Part shown: piece by piece, positions 1-7,498 of the stretch | Layout of the letters: the number at the start of each line of letters is the position of its first letter | Position numbering within the stretch: position 1 is the first letter of the stretch | Origin: a virus | DNA: 24,708 bases | Virus record (IMG/VR): IMGVR_UViG_3300031658_000115 | Coordinates: 1 to 24,708 of that record | Strand: one strand, 5' to 3' | The notes under the pieces: generated by a model | Seen by the model: only the letters and a program-made list of their open reading frames with translations | What the model was told of the DNA's origin: nothing | Databases searched by the model: none | Made by a program: the position numbers and the translations under genes

Positions 1-2
1 AT

Positions 3-2027
3 TATCTGTTCGACAAAGGACGAGAAGGCACAAGGCTAGGGATGGGTAACTCTGTCATGTATACTCCTTCCCTAGAAGGTTTCAGATCTTCCCCGGAATA
101 TATTTCTAGGAATTTGAGCCCTGACAAACTTCTGGAAACAAGGATCAGGAATTACGAACAGCTGAAACTTCAATATGTTAACTCTAGCTCCACTGAAGAG
201 AGACGTGAGGTGCAGAATGCGCTGCAAAGAGTTGGCGATGAGATAAATCAGCTCAGCCAAAATGTTGATGTTGGGGGTTATACCCAGCAAAGATCCAATC
301 TCCCAGACACAAACACATTCACTCCTTCGCTCGACTTAGCACAAACCAGCAATGATGATACTCCTCCCCTTAAAGCAGATGCTGTAACTGCTGAGTCGAG
401 CACCCCAACACTTGGAGCTTCCAACACCAATCTTGATGATCTTTCCGCAGGTGCTTTAAAAGCCCTCGGAGGAGCTGAGAGTGTTCAAGCTGCATTGGAA
501 ATAGCCAAAGCTATGCAACCGAAGTTAAGAGATGTTGACCCTGCGTTGTTGGCGTTCCAGTTCTTCACCAACATGGCGGCAGAATCCAGCAAGCCAGGAG
601 CCACCGCACTAGGTGCTGCTTCTACAGCTTCTTTGGTTCCTGCTGAATATTTGATGCAAGACTTCCAAGCCCGTAGAAAAGCTGAATCAGAACTCCCAGC
701 AAATGCTATACAGATTGCTGGTATGATTAAACCACCATCAGGCACAGGCGTTGGGCGTTCGTATACAAAAGGACCACCAGTTGTTGATGAAGAAGGGGTT
801 GTGGTTAGGAGTGCTGAGGGTGCAGCGATGTATAACTACACTGTTACAGACAATGCTGGTAATACTATTGAAAATGTACAGATGCCAGATGTCTCCTCGA
901 TCGTTAAAAAGAAATTCATAACAGTTGTTGACAATCAAGCAGAAGACAATCCAGAAACTCCGATTGACGAACGACTGGTCAGAGTTGATGAAACTATTGT
1001 AAATGCTGATGCAACGGGTCGTTATGCATCCAAAGATGCTCTTGCAAAGCCATCCAAAGGGAAAAGCAGGGTTCAGGGAGCACAAGCAATTTACCAAACC
1101 AAAGAGCAAGCCACAGCGACACTTGCAAGATTCGGTGTAACTGAGGAAAGCCCAGAATTTAATGAGCTGATTAGCAACATAACAACTGAAGATCCTTCTA
1201 AACTAGGACAGCCTGTTATTATTGGAGAGCAATACGTAAGTTTCTACACCCCAGACCCTGGCAGTGGCCTAGGAGTTATCCTGAGAGCACCAACAGGAGG
1301 AACAACCCCACAATCGGTTATTGGGATGAAAAAAAGAGTTGAAGAAGCAGACAAACTGGTTGCGAAAACAAGGACCACAAGAGACGATATTGTTCCTACT
1401 CTTGAGGCTGCTATGACCATTTTAATGCAGAGTCCTGATTTAACGGGTGGTTTCACTGGTCGAGTGGCAGAGATAAGAAGTGTGCTGACTAATGTGTTTG
1501 GTGTAAATTCACAAGATGTCCAAGATCAAAAATACCTTGAAGCACTTTCTTTTGCGCTTGCTCCTAAAATGCGCCCAGTTGGTTCTGGTTCAACCTCGGA
1601 TATGGAATTCAAAGCCTACCAAAGAGCTATTTTGAGTTTAAATAATCCAGGAGCTACGAACTACTTAACTATGTACAAGTTATACAAGCAAAGTCAGAAC
1701 CAAGCAACAGATGCTATTCTCTTCAGAGACCTAGCAACTCAAGGGAAGTCGGCTGTTGAAATTGACAAAATTATAAAAGAGCAAGATTCTGGGATATATG
1801 AAAAGTTTTCACCCACCCAAAAAGATGAAAAGTATAACACAGGAGATGATGAAGCAGATACTGCAGCTTGGGTTGCGGACAGAAAAGAGTGGTACAACTC
1901 CATCCCGGATGGTGCTGTTATTCTTAATGAAGTAAACGGCAAACGTGGAACAAAACTTTTCCAAAATCAAGGTGCTTTAATTATTAAAGGTTGGAAAGGT
2001 GAACAACCAAATCTGGAGCTTCAATAA
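3..2027 (+). CDS. Large virion protein, probable internal/ejection protein (5' end likely outside window)
   Basis: The reading frame is open to the left edge, and the residues before the first ATG (position 42) look protein-like, so the gene probably begins upstream; ATG 42 with AAGG six bases before it is the alternative start (661 aa). Counting from that ATG, residues about 25-75 are charged and helix-rich (coiled-coil-like). A Thr/Ser/Pro-rich linker follows at about 80-125, then Ala-rich helices to about 210. Near residue 515-540 there is a 'GSGSTSDMEFKAYQRA' stretch of the kind I associate with large phage virion or DNA-transfer proteins. No enzymatic motif or signal peptide is seen. It directly abuts the next gene (TAA then ATG), and both belong to the rightward late operon. 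The virion role is inferred from size, composition and position, not from a decisive domain. Confidence 0.6.
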   Translation, partial: YLFDKGREGTRLGMGNSVMYTPSLEGFRSSPEYISRNLSPDKLLETRIRNYEQLKLQYVNSSSTEERREVQNALQRVGDEINQLSQNVDVGGYTQQRSNLPDTNTFTPSLDLAQTSNDDTPPLKADAVTAESSTPTLGASNTNLDDLSAGALKALGGAESVQAALEIAKAMQPKLRDVDPALLAFQFFTNMAAESSKPGATALGAASTASLVPAEYLMQDFQARRKAESELPANAIQIAGMIKPPSGTGVGRSYTKGPPVVDEEGVVVRSAEGAAMYNYTVTDNAGNTIENVQMPDVSSIVKKKFITVVDNQAEDNPETPIDERLVRVDETIVNADATGRYASKDALAKPSKGKSRVQGAQAIYQTKEQATATLARFGVTEESPEFNELISNITTEDPSKLGQPVIIGEQYVSFYTPDPGSGLGVILRAPTGGTTPQSVIGMKKRVEEADKLVAKTRTTRDDIVPTLEAAMTILMQSPDLTGGFTGRVAEIRSVLTNVFGVNSQDVQDQKYLEALSFALAPKMRPVGSGSTSDMEFKAYQRAILSLNNPGATNYLTMYKLYKQSQNQATDAILFRDLATQGKSAVEIDKIIKEQDSGIYEKFSPTQKDEKYNTGDDEADTAAWVADRKEWYNSIPDGAVILNEVNGKRGTKLFQNQGALIIKGWKGEQPNLELQ

Positions 2028-4232
2028 ATGGCGATAAATGAAAAATTAATAAATGATGAGGAAATAATCCCATCACCCCAAGAGCCTATTGCTGAAGGAT
2101 CTTCTTCAGACATAGAATTCCCGGATGTCCCAAGTGCGACAGAGATCGAAGATGTTGGATTCTTTGAATCCTTAATCCCTAATGTTAAGATTATGTTCTC
2201 AAAAGACGACAACTCCAAAGCTGAGATAATAAAAAAATCTTTCGCTGGCGACTCGAGATTCGGAGGAGTATTCTCGGATAAGTTCGGCTTGCCGATGATT
2301 GTTTGGAATGACGAGCCTTATTACATTAACAAACCAGGATTAGATTTTACAGATATCGCCACTTTCACAGGTGAGGTGATTAAATACCTACCAGCCAGCA
2401 GATATACATCTGGGGCAAAAGGAATTAAAGAAACTATCCAACGCGGGATAACAACTTATCCTGCAACCGAGGCAGCAAGCATAGCTGGGGAATCATTATT
2501 GGCTCCAGAAACTTCAAAAGCCAAAAACAGAACCTTCACAGACATTGGTCAAGAAGTAGGACTGGCCACAGGCATAGGAGTTGCAGCAGACGTTGTGTTG
2601 CCGCCAGCTTTAGGTTTAGCGGTGAAAGGTGCTGTAAAAAGTGCAACAAAAACAGCAACAGCAGCAAAGTCTGTTTTCCCGAGGTTTAATGCTGAGAAAA
2701 TAATTGAAAAAATAACTCCAGACCCAGCGCAAAAATCCGCATTCCCTTTAACAGAAGGGCAACGAGGTGCAAAGCTCCCAGACCGGAAACAGGGTCCAGG
2801 ATCAAGAGTCACAGAGCAACTCGAAGTAGAAGATGTTTTGCGTAATGCTCCAGGGACTGATCCTTCTGCTTCTGGAATTATGCGTGGGTTTGATGAAAGA
2901 CAGCTCGGGATGATAAGGGCAGAGGCTGAAAGATTACAAAAAGAGTTCGGCTCAGGCACGTTGTCTGCAGCAGAAGATGTTTCGACTGCAGCAGCAGAGT
3001 CTGTTCAAAACATAGCCACATCAGGTTCAGCAGCTATTAAAGAATTATCTTCTCAAGCATACAATGCTGTTAAAACAGCGGACATGCCTCCTATCATGAA
3101 GCCAGAAGGTGTTCTTCAAACTTCAAAAGAAATGCTAGACGCTATCACAAAAGGTGGCGACGAAGGCTTGGGGATAACTGCTCGTGAATTAGCGGATATG
3201 CCTATCCTCAGAAGAGAGCTTGAGTATCTTAAACGAATATCAAAAATCGCTAGCAATCCTAAGTTCAAAGGCCAGCCATTAAAAGTTCTGCACGGATATC
3301 AAAAATCCCTTAACAGAGCTGCAAGAACCGCGCAGGCAGGTTCTCCGGAGGCAATGGCTTTGAACAGGATGAAAGGTATTTTGGACTCTTCTATATTTAA
3401 CGGAATTGAAAGAGGGTTGATTGCTGGGGATGAAGCAATACTGAAAGAGCTTAAAAACGCGACTGATCTTTACAGACGTTATATTGGCATGACAGGGAAA
3501 GGGTCTGCGAAAGATTCTCAAGAAAGAGCTGCTAACAAAATATTAGAAACACTCTCAAACCCCAACTACACTCCTATGCAAGTTACCAGACTTTTGTTCG
3601 GACATGCAAAATTCGCACCAAGCCAAGCTCTTGGGCTAGCTATACGGAAACTGAAACAAAATTTAGGGGACGAAGGCTCTGAGGAAATAATTGCTTTAAT
3701 AAAAGACGGTTTTTTAGAAAAAGCATTCTCAGGAGCTGGGACATCTGGCATCACAAGGACTAACATTGTTAACAATTTTAATGAAATTTTTGTTAAGAAT
3801 AGAAAATTAGTAGAGGAGTTTTTCTCCCCAGCGGAGATAAAACAAATTGCTAAATTCCGGCAAGATGTCATGCCGACACTTTGGTCAGAGATTAAACTTA
3901 ACCCATCAGGCACAGGCTACACAGTGATGTCTGCGATGGCACAAAAAGGTATTTTAAATTATATTAAGATGATACCTTTTGGCGCAGGAGAAGCTCTCGC
4001 AACAGGTGCTCAAGTCCAAAGAGCAACCAATGTTGCTAGGAATGCGACCAGCCAGCAAGTTGATCGTATGAACAAACCTTTATTCTCACAGGTGGTGCAA
4101 AGTTCTGTTAGACCTCCTGCAATTGAAACAATACAAGAAGATTATGATTCACCGACTTTGAATCAAATAACAACTTCAGCCTCGCCAGCTTTGAGGTCAA
4201 AACTCCAAGAAGCAGTTATGATTGGTCCGTGA
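2028..4232 (+). CDS. Large virion protein, probable internal virion/DNA-ejection protein
   Basis: This is a 734-aa protein starting on the ATG immediately after the previous stop, so translation is probably coupled. The N-terminus is acidic (residues 1-45). A compact segment 'FGGVFSDKFGLPMIVWNDEP' lies near residue 75-95, followed by Ala/Gly-rich helical segments (about 145-215) that could be amphipathic or membrane-active. Long alpha-helical regions fill the rest, and a short Ser/Pro tail ends it. No catalytic motif is recognised. The size, helix content and last position in a rightward late operon are typical of podovirus-like internal core or ejection proteins, but this is inference. Its 3' end overlaps the convergent leftward nuclease gene by 17 bases, so rightward and leftward transcription meet here with no visible terminator. 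Confidence 0.6.
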   Translation: MAINEKLINDEEIIPSPQEPIAEGSSSDIEFPDVPSATEIEDVGFFESLIPNVKIMFSKDDNSKAEIIKKSFAGDSRFGGVFSDKFGLPMIVWNDEPYYINKPGLDFTDIATFTGEVIKYLPASRYTSGAKGIKETIQRGITTYPATEAASIAGESLLAPETSKAKNRTFTDIGQEVGLATGIGVAADVVLPPALGLAVKGAVKSATKTATAAKSVFPRFNAEKIIEKITPDPAQKSAFPLTEGQRGAKLPDRKQGPGSRVTEQLEVEDVLRNAPGTDPSASGIMRGFDERQLGMIRAEAERLQKEFGSGTLSAAEDVSTAAAESVQNIATSGSAAIKELSSQAYNAVKTADMPPIMKPEGVLQTSKEMLDAITKGGDEGLGITARELADMPILRRELEYLKRISKIASNPKFKGQPLKVLHGYQKSLNRAARTAQAGSPEAMALNRMKGILDSSIFNGIERGLIAGDEAILKELKNATDLYRRYIGMTGKGSAKDSQERAANKILETLSNPNYTPMQVTRLLFGHAKFAPSQALGLAIRKLKQNLGDEGSEEIIALIKDGFLEKAFSGAGTSGITRTNIVNNFNEIFVKNRKLVEEFFSPAEIKQIAKFRQDVMPTLWSEIKLNPSGTGYTVMSAMAQKGILNYIKMIPFGAGEALATGAQVQRATNVARNATSQQVDRMNKPLFSQVVQSSVRPPAIETIQEDYDSPTLNQITTSASPALRSKLQEAVMIGP

Positions 4233-4635
4233 TCACATCAGCAAGCTCTGCCCAATCAGCTTTGGTCATCTTGCCGAATTTTTTATAAGCTAAGCACTTT
4301 AAAAAATCTGGGACAGGGAGTTTCTCGTAAAGTTTTTTTGCTTCCGCACCATCCACCAGCCCTATAAAGTCTGTCCCTATCCGGATCATAATCCAACAGC
4401 GACCGTCTAACTTTTTATACTCATCAAGCCAAAAACTCTGGTTCAGCCTCAAACCGATTTTTATGTTGTTGCGTTTTGGCCAATCTGCTAGATATTTTAA
4501 TTCTACCCAACCCGAACTCCCATTACGTATGTAATGAATATCAGGCATGCCTTCAGAAACTCTATTCTCAACTCGGTACATTTTAATGCCTGGGAGAGAG
4601 CTTCTAACATATTTCCAAAAATTATGTTCACTCAT
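4216..4635 (-). CDS. PD-(D/E)xK nuclease, VRR-NUC / Holliday-junction-resolvase-like
   Basis: This 139-aa protein shows the restriction-fold nuclease core. A Glu sits at about 24, then G-M-P-D-I at 29-33 (metal ligand Asp32), then E45-L-K47 as the E-x-K half, and a downstream Gln65 in 'LNQSFWLDEY', as in VRR-NUC and archaeal-resolvase-like enzymes. The substrate is probably branched or flapped DNA during recombination or packaging. The ATG at 4635 overlaps the end of the SNF2 helicase gene by 8 bases (ATGAGTGA), a typical coupled start. A longer frame to 4677 would overlap by 50 bases and is less likely. A nuclease of this type beside an SNF2 helicase is a recurrent phage pairing. The fold call is good; the exact activity is inferred. 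Confidence 0.8.
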   Translation of the reverse strand: MSEHNFWKYVRSSLPGIKMYRVENRVSEGMPDIHYIRNGSSGWVELKYLADWPKRNNIKIGLRLNQSFWLDEYKKLDGRCWIMIRIGTDFIGLVDGAEAKKLYEKLPVPDFLKCLAYKKFGKMTKADWAELADVITDQS

Positions 4636-6319
4636 TTTCAATAAGGAACATAGATATCGGGTCTTTTGTGATAACATCTGCTAAGTTCTTTTTGCTCCTC
4701 AGAGCTTTTATAATTTTAGAATCAATTGTTTTTGGAGCTTCAATATCAATATATGTTACATTGTTCTTGGTTCCAATCCGGTGGCACCTGTCCTCGGACT
4801 GCAATCTTGTTTCCAAATCAAAACTGTTGGAATAATAAATTGCATAATCTGCCGCAGTTAAAGTTAAACCAATTCCACCAGACTGAGGTTGTCCTATGAA
4901 ATATCGGATTTTAGGATCATTCTGAAAACGCTCTACCGCATCCGCTCTGTCGTTGTTTGAGACCTCTCCATGGTAAGCAACAGCTGCACTCCCTAACAAA
5001 CGCTCTATAGCCTTTAAATCAGCTTTAAATCGTGCCCAGATGATTACTTTGGAGTCAATGTCGCTTAAAATCTCCATAAGAGCATTCAAACGCGGATTTT
5101 TGTCCTCAATCGGGACAACGCCATTCTCTGTCGGGAACCAACCGCAGGTGATTTGTTGCAACCGTAGGAGACGAGTTATTGCCTCAGGAGCATCTACTTG
5201 CTCCCCGTCCATCTCTGCGATAAACTGTTTACGCATCTGGTCATAGAGTTTGCGTTGTTTCACAGACAGCTCCACAGGATATCTTTGGTATATTTTATCA
5301 GGAAGATCCAAACAGTCTTTTTTCAGCACCCGATAAGAATGACCTTCGATGTTCTTGGTCAGCTCGTCCACATTTTGATAAGAAACAATCTGCTTGCTCT
5401 CAAACCCACCCATGATACAGTAACGAGCTTTGAATGAGTAGAAGCTGTCATAGCCCAGTATCTGAGGGTCTAAAAATTTAAACTGGCTGTAAATATCCTC
5501 TGGACCTTTTGTCACAGGAGTTCCAGTCATTATTCTCCGGTATTTTGCCAGAGTAGACAGCTTGGTTATTACTTTTGTGCGCTTTGCTCCTGGGCGTTTT
5601 ATCCTAGAGCTCTCGTCAACCACGAGCATTGCATCGTTTGCTAACAAAATTTTATTTATCAGCTCAACAGCTGTTTTGCTAACAAATGCTTCAACATTGA
5701 ATGCAAAAATTTTAAGACAGTCCTCAGAAAACATTGTTTCTTCAAACGCCTCAAGGTCTTTTTTCTTCATGCCTGAGTAATAATAAGAGCACTTGTGCTT
5801 GCACCAATCCGGCATGTGGTCTGGTATTTCTTTATGGATCCAGTTCCGGTGAACACCGTTTGGAGCAATAACAACCAAACAGTTTATTCTCCCAGCACCA
5901 TACAAATACGCGCTGTTGTCTATGATGACTTTTGTTTTCCCAGTTCCCTGCTCCATCAGCAAAGCAAATGACTCATTGTCCCGAGACATGTAGAATGCAG
6001 AGCGTTGGTGTTCAAATGGTTTTGTTTTGAACATGAAGTCGTCATTCTCTGGTGGTGGTTGAGTTTTTAATTTCCTGACGGACTCTGCATCTTTAAGGGT
6101 TTGTATGTATAAGTTGAGTATGTCTGAAGCAGAATCGTGCCAATCAGCGTCTGGCCAGAATTTCCGGATGTGATCGATGTTGGCTCCTGTGGCGGCAAAA
6201 AGAAGATCTCGCCCAACCCACTTTTTAAATCCTGGGAGAGCGGATAACCTCTGTACTGTTTCGGAATCTAGTTTTACTTTTGCTGTGCAGTAATTAGCAT
6301 GAGCTTTGTTTATTTGCAT
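4628..6319 (-). CDS. SNF2-family DEAD/DEAH-like helicase (superfamily 2)
   Basis: This 563-aa protein carries two RecA-like domains with SF2 motifs in order: Q-like 'FEHQRSAF' (102-109), Walker A GTGKT (125-129), motif Ia 'IAPNGVHRNW', Walker B D-E-S-S (235-238, replacing DEAH), and motif III TGTP (265-268). Later come 'IIWARF', 'YHGEVS', 'GIGLTLTAAD' and motif VI 'QSEDRCHRIG', the last two characteristic of SNF2-like ATPases. It probably translocates on duplex or branched DNA and works with the downstream nuclease during replication or recombination. The N-terminal 100 residues are a separate small domain I do not recognise. The ATG overlaps the upstream stop as ATGA (4 bases), so it is translated as part of the 6725-4216 operon. 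Confidence 0.93.
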   Translation of the reverse strand: MQINKAHANYCTAKVKLDSETVQRLSALPGFKKWVGRDLLFAATGANIDHIRKFWPDADWHDSASDILNLYIQTLKDAESVRKLKTQPPPENDDFMFKTKPFEHQRSAFYMSRDNESFALLMEQGTGKTKVIIDNSAYLYGAGRINCLVVIAPNGVHRNWIHKEIPDHMPDWCKHKCSYYYSGMKKKDLEAFEETMFSEDCLKIFAFNVEAFVSKTAVELINKILLANDAMLVVDESSRIKRPGAKRTKVITKLSTLAKYRRIMTGTPVTKGPEDIYSQFKFLDPQILGYDSFYSFKARYCIMGGFESKQIVSYQNVDELTKNIEGHSYRVLKKDCLDLPDKIYQRYPVELSVKQRKLYDQMRKQFIAEMDGEQVDAPEAITRLLRLQQITCGWFPTENGVVPIEDKNPRLNALMEILSDIDSKVIIWARFKADLKAIERLLGSAAVAYHGEVSNNDRADAVERFQNDPKIRYFIGQPQSGGIGLTLTAADYAIYYSNSFDLETRLQSEDRCHRIGTKNNVTYIDIEAPKTIDSKIIKALRSKKNLADVITKDPISMFLIENE

Positions 6320-6537
6320 CAGTGTATTAGTTTTATATCTTCTTCTATAACGATGTACTCTTCACCGTATACAGGATCGGATATTTTTGCCTCTTCGATG
6401 AGTTGCTCCATAATGTCCTCATTTGAGATCTCGTCTTCGTCGTTTATATAAGGCACCTCAATATAAACGTCGTAATATATTTTCTTAACAACTGTGCCTG
6501 TAAATTTTTTGTACTTGTATTCTTTTGGCTCTCTCAT
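6319..6537 (-). CDS. Small acidic protein of unknown function (72 aa)
   Basis: I do not recognise this protein. The start at 6537 is chosen because ATGA overlaps the upstream stop and GGGAG lies seven bases before it; a longer frame begins six codons earlier but lacks such a site. A basic N-terminus (residues 1-14, Lys/Arg/Tyr-rich) is followed by predicted beta strands ('GTVVKKIYYDVYIEV') and a strongly acidic stretch with many Glu and Asp. It forms ATGA junctions with both neighbours, so its expression is tied to the SNF2 helicase. It could be a DNA-mimic or a helicase partner, but nothing in the sequence proves either. Confidence 0.75.
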   Translation of the reverse strand: MREPKEYKYKKFTGTVVKKIYYDVYIEVPYINDEDEISNEDIMEQLIEEAKISDPVYGEEYIVIEEDIKLIH

Positions 6538-6725
6538 TTTGTTCTCCCTCTCCAAATTGCCATGCGTTGCAAATTTAATTTTCTTTTTTCAGGCAAATCC
6601 AAAAAGTGAACACAGATTAGGCGATCAAGTTCTATTAACGCTATTGCATCTTGATGATTGCAGCCCATACTTTTTAAGTAAGCCAATCTAGTGTCTGGCG
6701 TTACTTCAACAAATTTAACTTTCAT
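6534..6725 (-). CDS. Small protein of unknown function (63 aa), first gene of the SNF2/nuclease operon
   Basis: This unrecognised protein starts at ATG 6725 behind the phage-wide ribosome-binding block CTGAGAAAGGAAG, not at the upstream alternative start at 6764, which would include the binding site and leader hairpin as coding sequence. It has mixed alpha/beta character, an 'NHQDAIALIELDRLICV' helical core and a basic C-terminus ('RKLNLQRMAIWRGRTK'). It begins about 45 bases downstream of a clear promoter and is the first cistron of the 6725-4216 unit. It overlaps the next gene by 4 bases. Confidence 0.78.
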   Translation of the reverse strand: MKVKFVEVTPDTRLAYLKSMGCNHQDAIALIELDRLICVHFLDLPEKRKLNLQRMAIWRGRTK

Positions 6726-6747
6726 TTTTCTTCCTTTCTCAGTTTCG

Positions 6748-6762
6748 GGGGTTGTTTTCCCC
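6748..6762 (-). other. Leader hairpin between promoter and ribosome-binding site
   Basis: On the minus strand the leader reads GGGG, a seven-base loop, then CCCC, starting about 10 bases after the -10 box and ending just before the ribosome-binding block. GGGA/TCCC-type hairpins occupy the same place in two other units (7395-7413 and 22621-22636), which argues that this one is a functional leader element and not chance. Confidence 0.55.
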
Positions 6763-6771
6763 AATACAGTT

Positions 6772-6800
6772 ATTATCCCTCTTTTCTGTCATAAAGGCAA
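6772..6800 (-). promoter_or_regulatory. Sigma-70-type promoter for the SNF2/nuclease operon
   Basis: Minus strand: -35 TTGCCT (6800-6795), 17-base spacer, -10 GATAAT (6777-6772). The element from -35 to -10 is nearly identical in three places (here, 16612-16640 and 22583-22611), including the spacer TTATGACAGAAAAGAGG. It sits directly after the terminator of the upstream gene, so this unit is switched independently. Confidence 0.85.
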
Positions 6801-6802
6801 CA

Positions 6803-6837
6803 AAAAAACAAAAAATTCCTCCCCCAAGAGGGGGAGG
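6803..6837 (-). terminator. Strong Rho-independent terminator
   Basis: On the minus strand a perfect 8-bp stem CCTCCCCC / GGGGGAGG (6837-6830 and 6825-6818) with loop TCTT is followed by a T-rich run interrupted by a G (6817-6803). It begins 8 bases after the stop of the C39-like gene. It ends that short transcript and abuts the next promoter. Confidence 0.9.
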
Positions 6838-6844
6838 TTGTTTG

Positions 6845-7354
6845 CTAGAAACGAGGTCTAGAAGTGATTGGCCAGTAGTACTTCACCTGACGATCCTTGT
6901 GCTTAAACTCGCTGATCGGAACCCATTCACCTGCATGCCAGCTGTCGGTGGCAGTCTTGTCACGCCCATCAACAACAACCCAATGGTTTGTGACGCAAAC
7001 GATATAGAGATTCCCCTCTAGGTTTTCCCGTAAAAGATGGTGCAGTTTTTTCCTAATACCAAAACGACCATAACCCGAGTCCATTGTTAAAGCAGCTCTG
7101 GTTTTGAGTCTGGTAATCTCCCCAGACTTAACACCGTGCTCGGAACAAACCCTCTTAACCTCATCAGCGTGAGTCCCAGCAACATGGCGTTTCCCAGTTA
7201 TTTTCCGGAAGGTCTGGTAAGCAGTCTCGTAGTCAATTTTGCAAACTGCCGCTGCAACATATGGACCACACCAAGTGTTACGTCTCACTCTGCTGGAGTC
7301 GAAAACCTCTCTTTTTTCAGGAGCAGGTTTATCTTTAAGATTAAGACAAATCAT
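6845..7354 (-). CDS. C39-like (papain-fold) cysteine peptidase-like protein, function unknown
   Basis: This 169-aa protein starts at ATG 7354, behind CTGAGAAAGGAAATAAAA; an upstream extension to 7498 would run through the promoter. It has the layout of C39-like peptidases: catalytic-type Cys29 in 'NTWCGPYVAAAV', a helical middle (40-115), then His124 in 'VTNHWVVVDG' with Asp129 and Asp137 as candidate third residues, followed by a conserved-looking 'DSWHAGEW'. There is no signal peptide, so it would act in the host cytoplasm. It is flanked by its own promoter and terminator inside the replication block, as expected of an independently expressed accessory gene. It could cleave a host or phage protein, or keep the fold without activity; the target is unknown. 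Confidence 0.65.
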   Translation of the reverse strand: MICLNLKDKPAPEKREVFDSSRVRRNTWCGPYVAAAVCKIDYETAYQTFRKITGKRHVAGTHADEVKRVCSEHGVKSGEITRLKTRAALTMDSGYGRFGIRKKLHHLLRENLEGNLYIVCVTNHWVVVDGRDKTATDSWHAGEWVPISEFKHKDRQVKYYWPITSRPRF

Positions 7355-7394
7355 TTTTATTTCCTTTCTCAGATTTTTAAAGAGCAACATGATC

Positions 7395-7413
7395 TGGGAG
7401 AAAACATTTCCCA
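7395..7413 (-). other. Leader hairpin upstream of the C39-like gene
   Basis: A perfect TGGGA / TCCCA stem with a nine-base loop lies 8 bases downstream of the -10 box. A second possible stem (CAGAT / ATCTG) follows and ends at the ribosome-binding block. It is the same type of element as at 6748-6762 and 22621-22636. Confidence 0.5.
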
Positions 7414-7421
7414 TTACATTT

Positions 7422-7450
7422 ATTATACTCCATCTCTTCAGAGAAAGCAA
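7422..7450 (-). promoter_or_regulatory. Sigma-70-type promoter for the C39-like gene
   Basis: Minus strand: -35 TTGCTT (7450-7445), 17-base spacer, -10 TATAAT (7427-7422). This is close to consensus, 68 bases upstream of the ATG at 7354 and just after the DnaE stop. With the terminator at 6803-6837 it makes a one-gene transcription unit. Confidence 0.82.
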
Positions 7451-7498
7451 CATTTTTCTTAAGACCCTTGTATCTATTAGGTTTTTTAATTCAATCAC

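Noticed and set aside
7355-7498. Long N-terminal extension (48 codons) of the C39-like gene
   Set aside because: It covers the promoter, leader hairpin and ribosome-binding block, all of which argue for ATG 7354.
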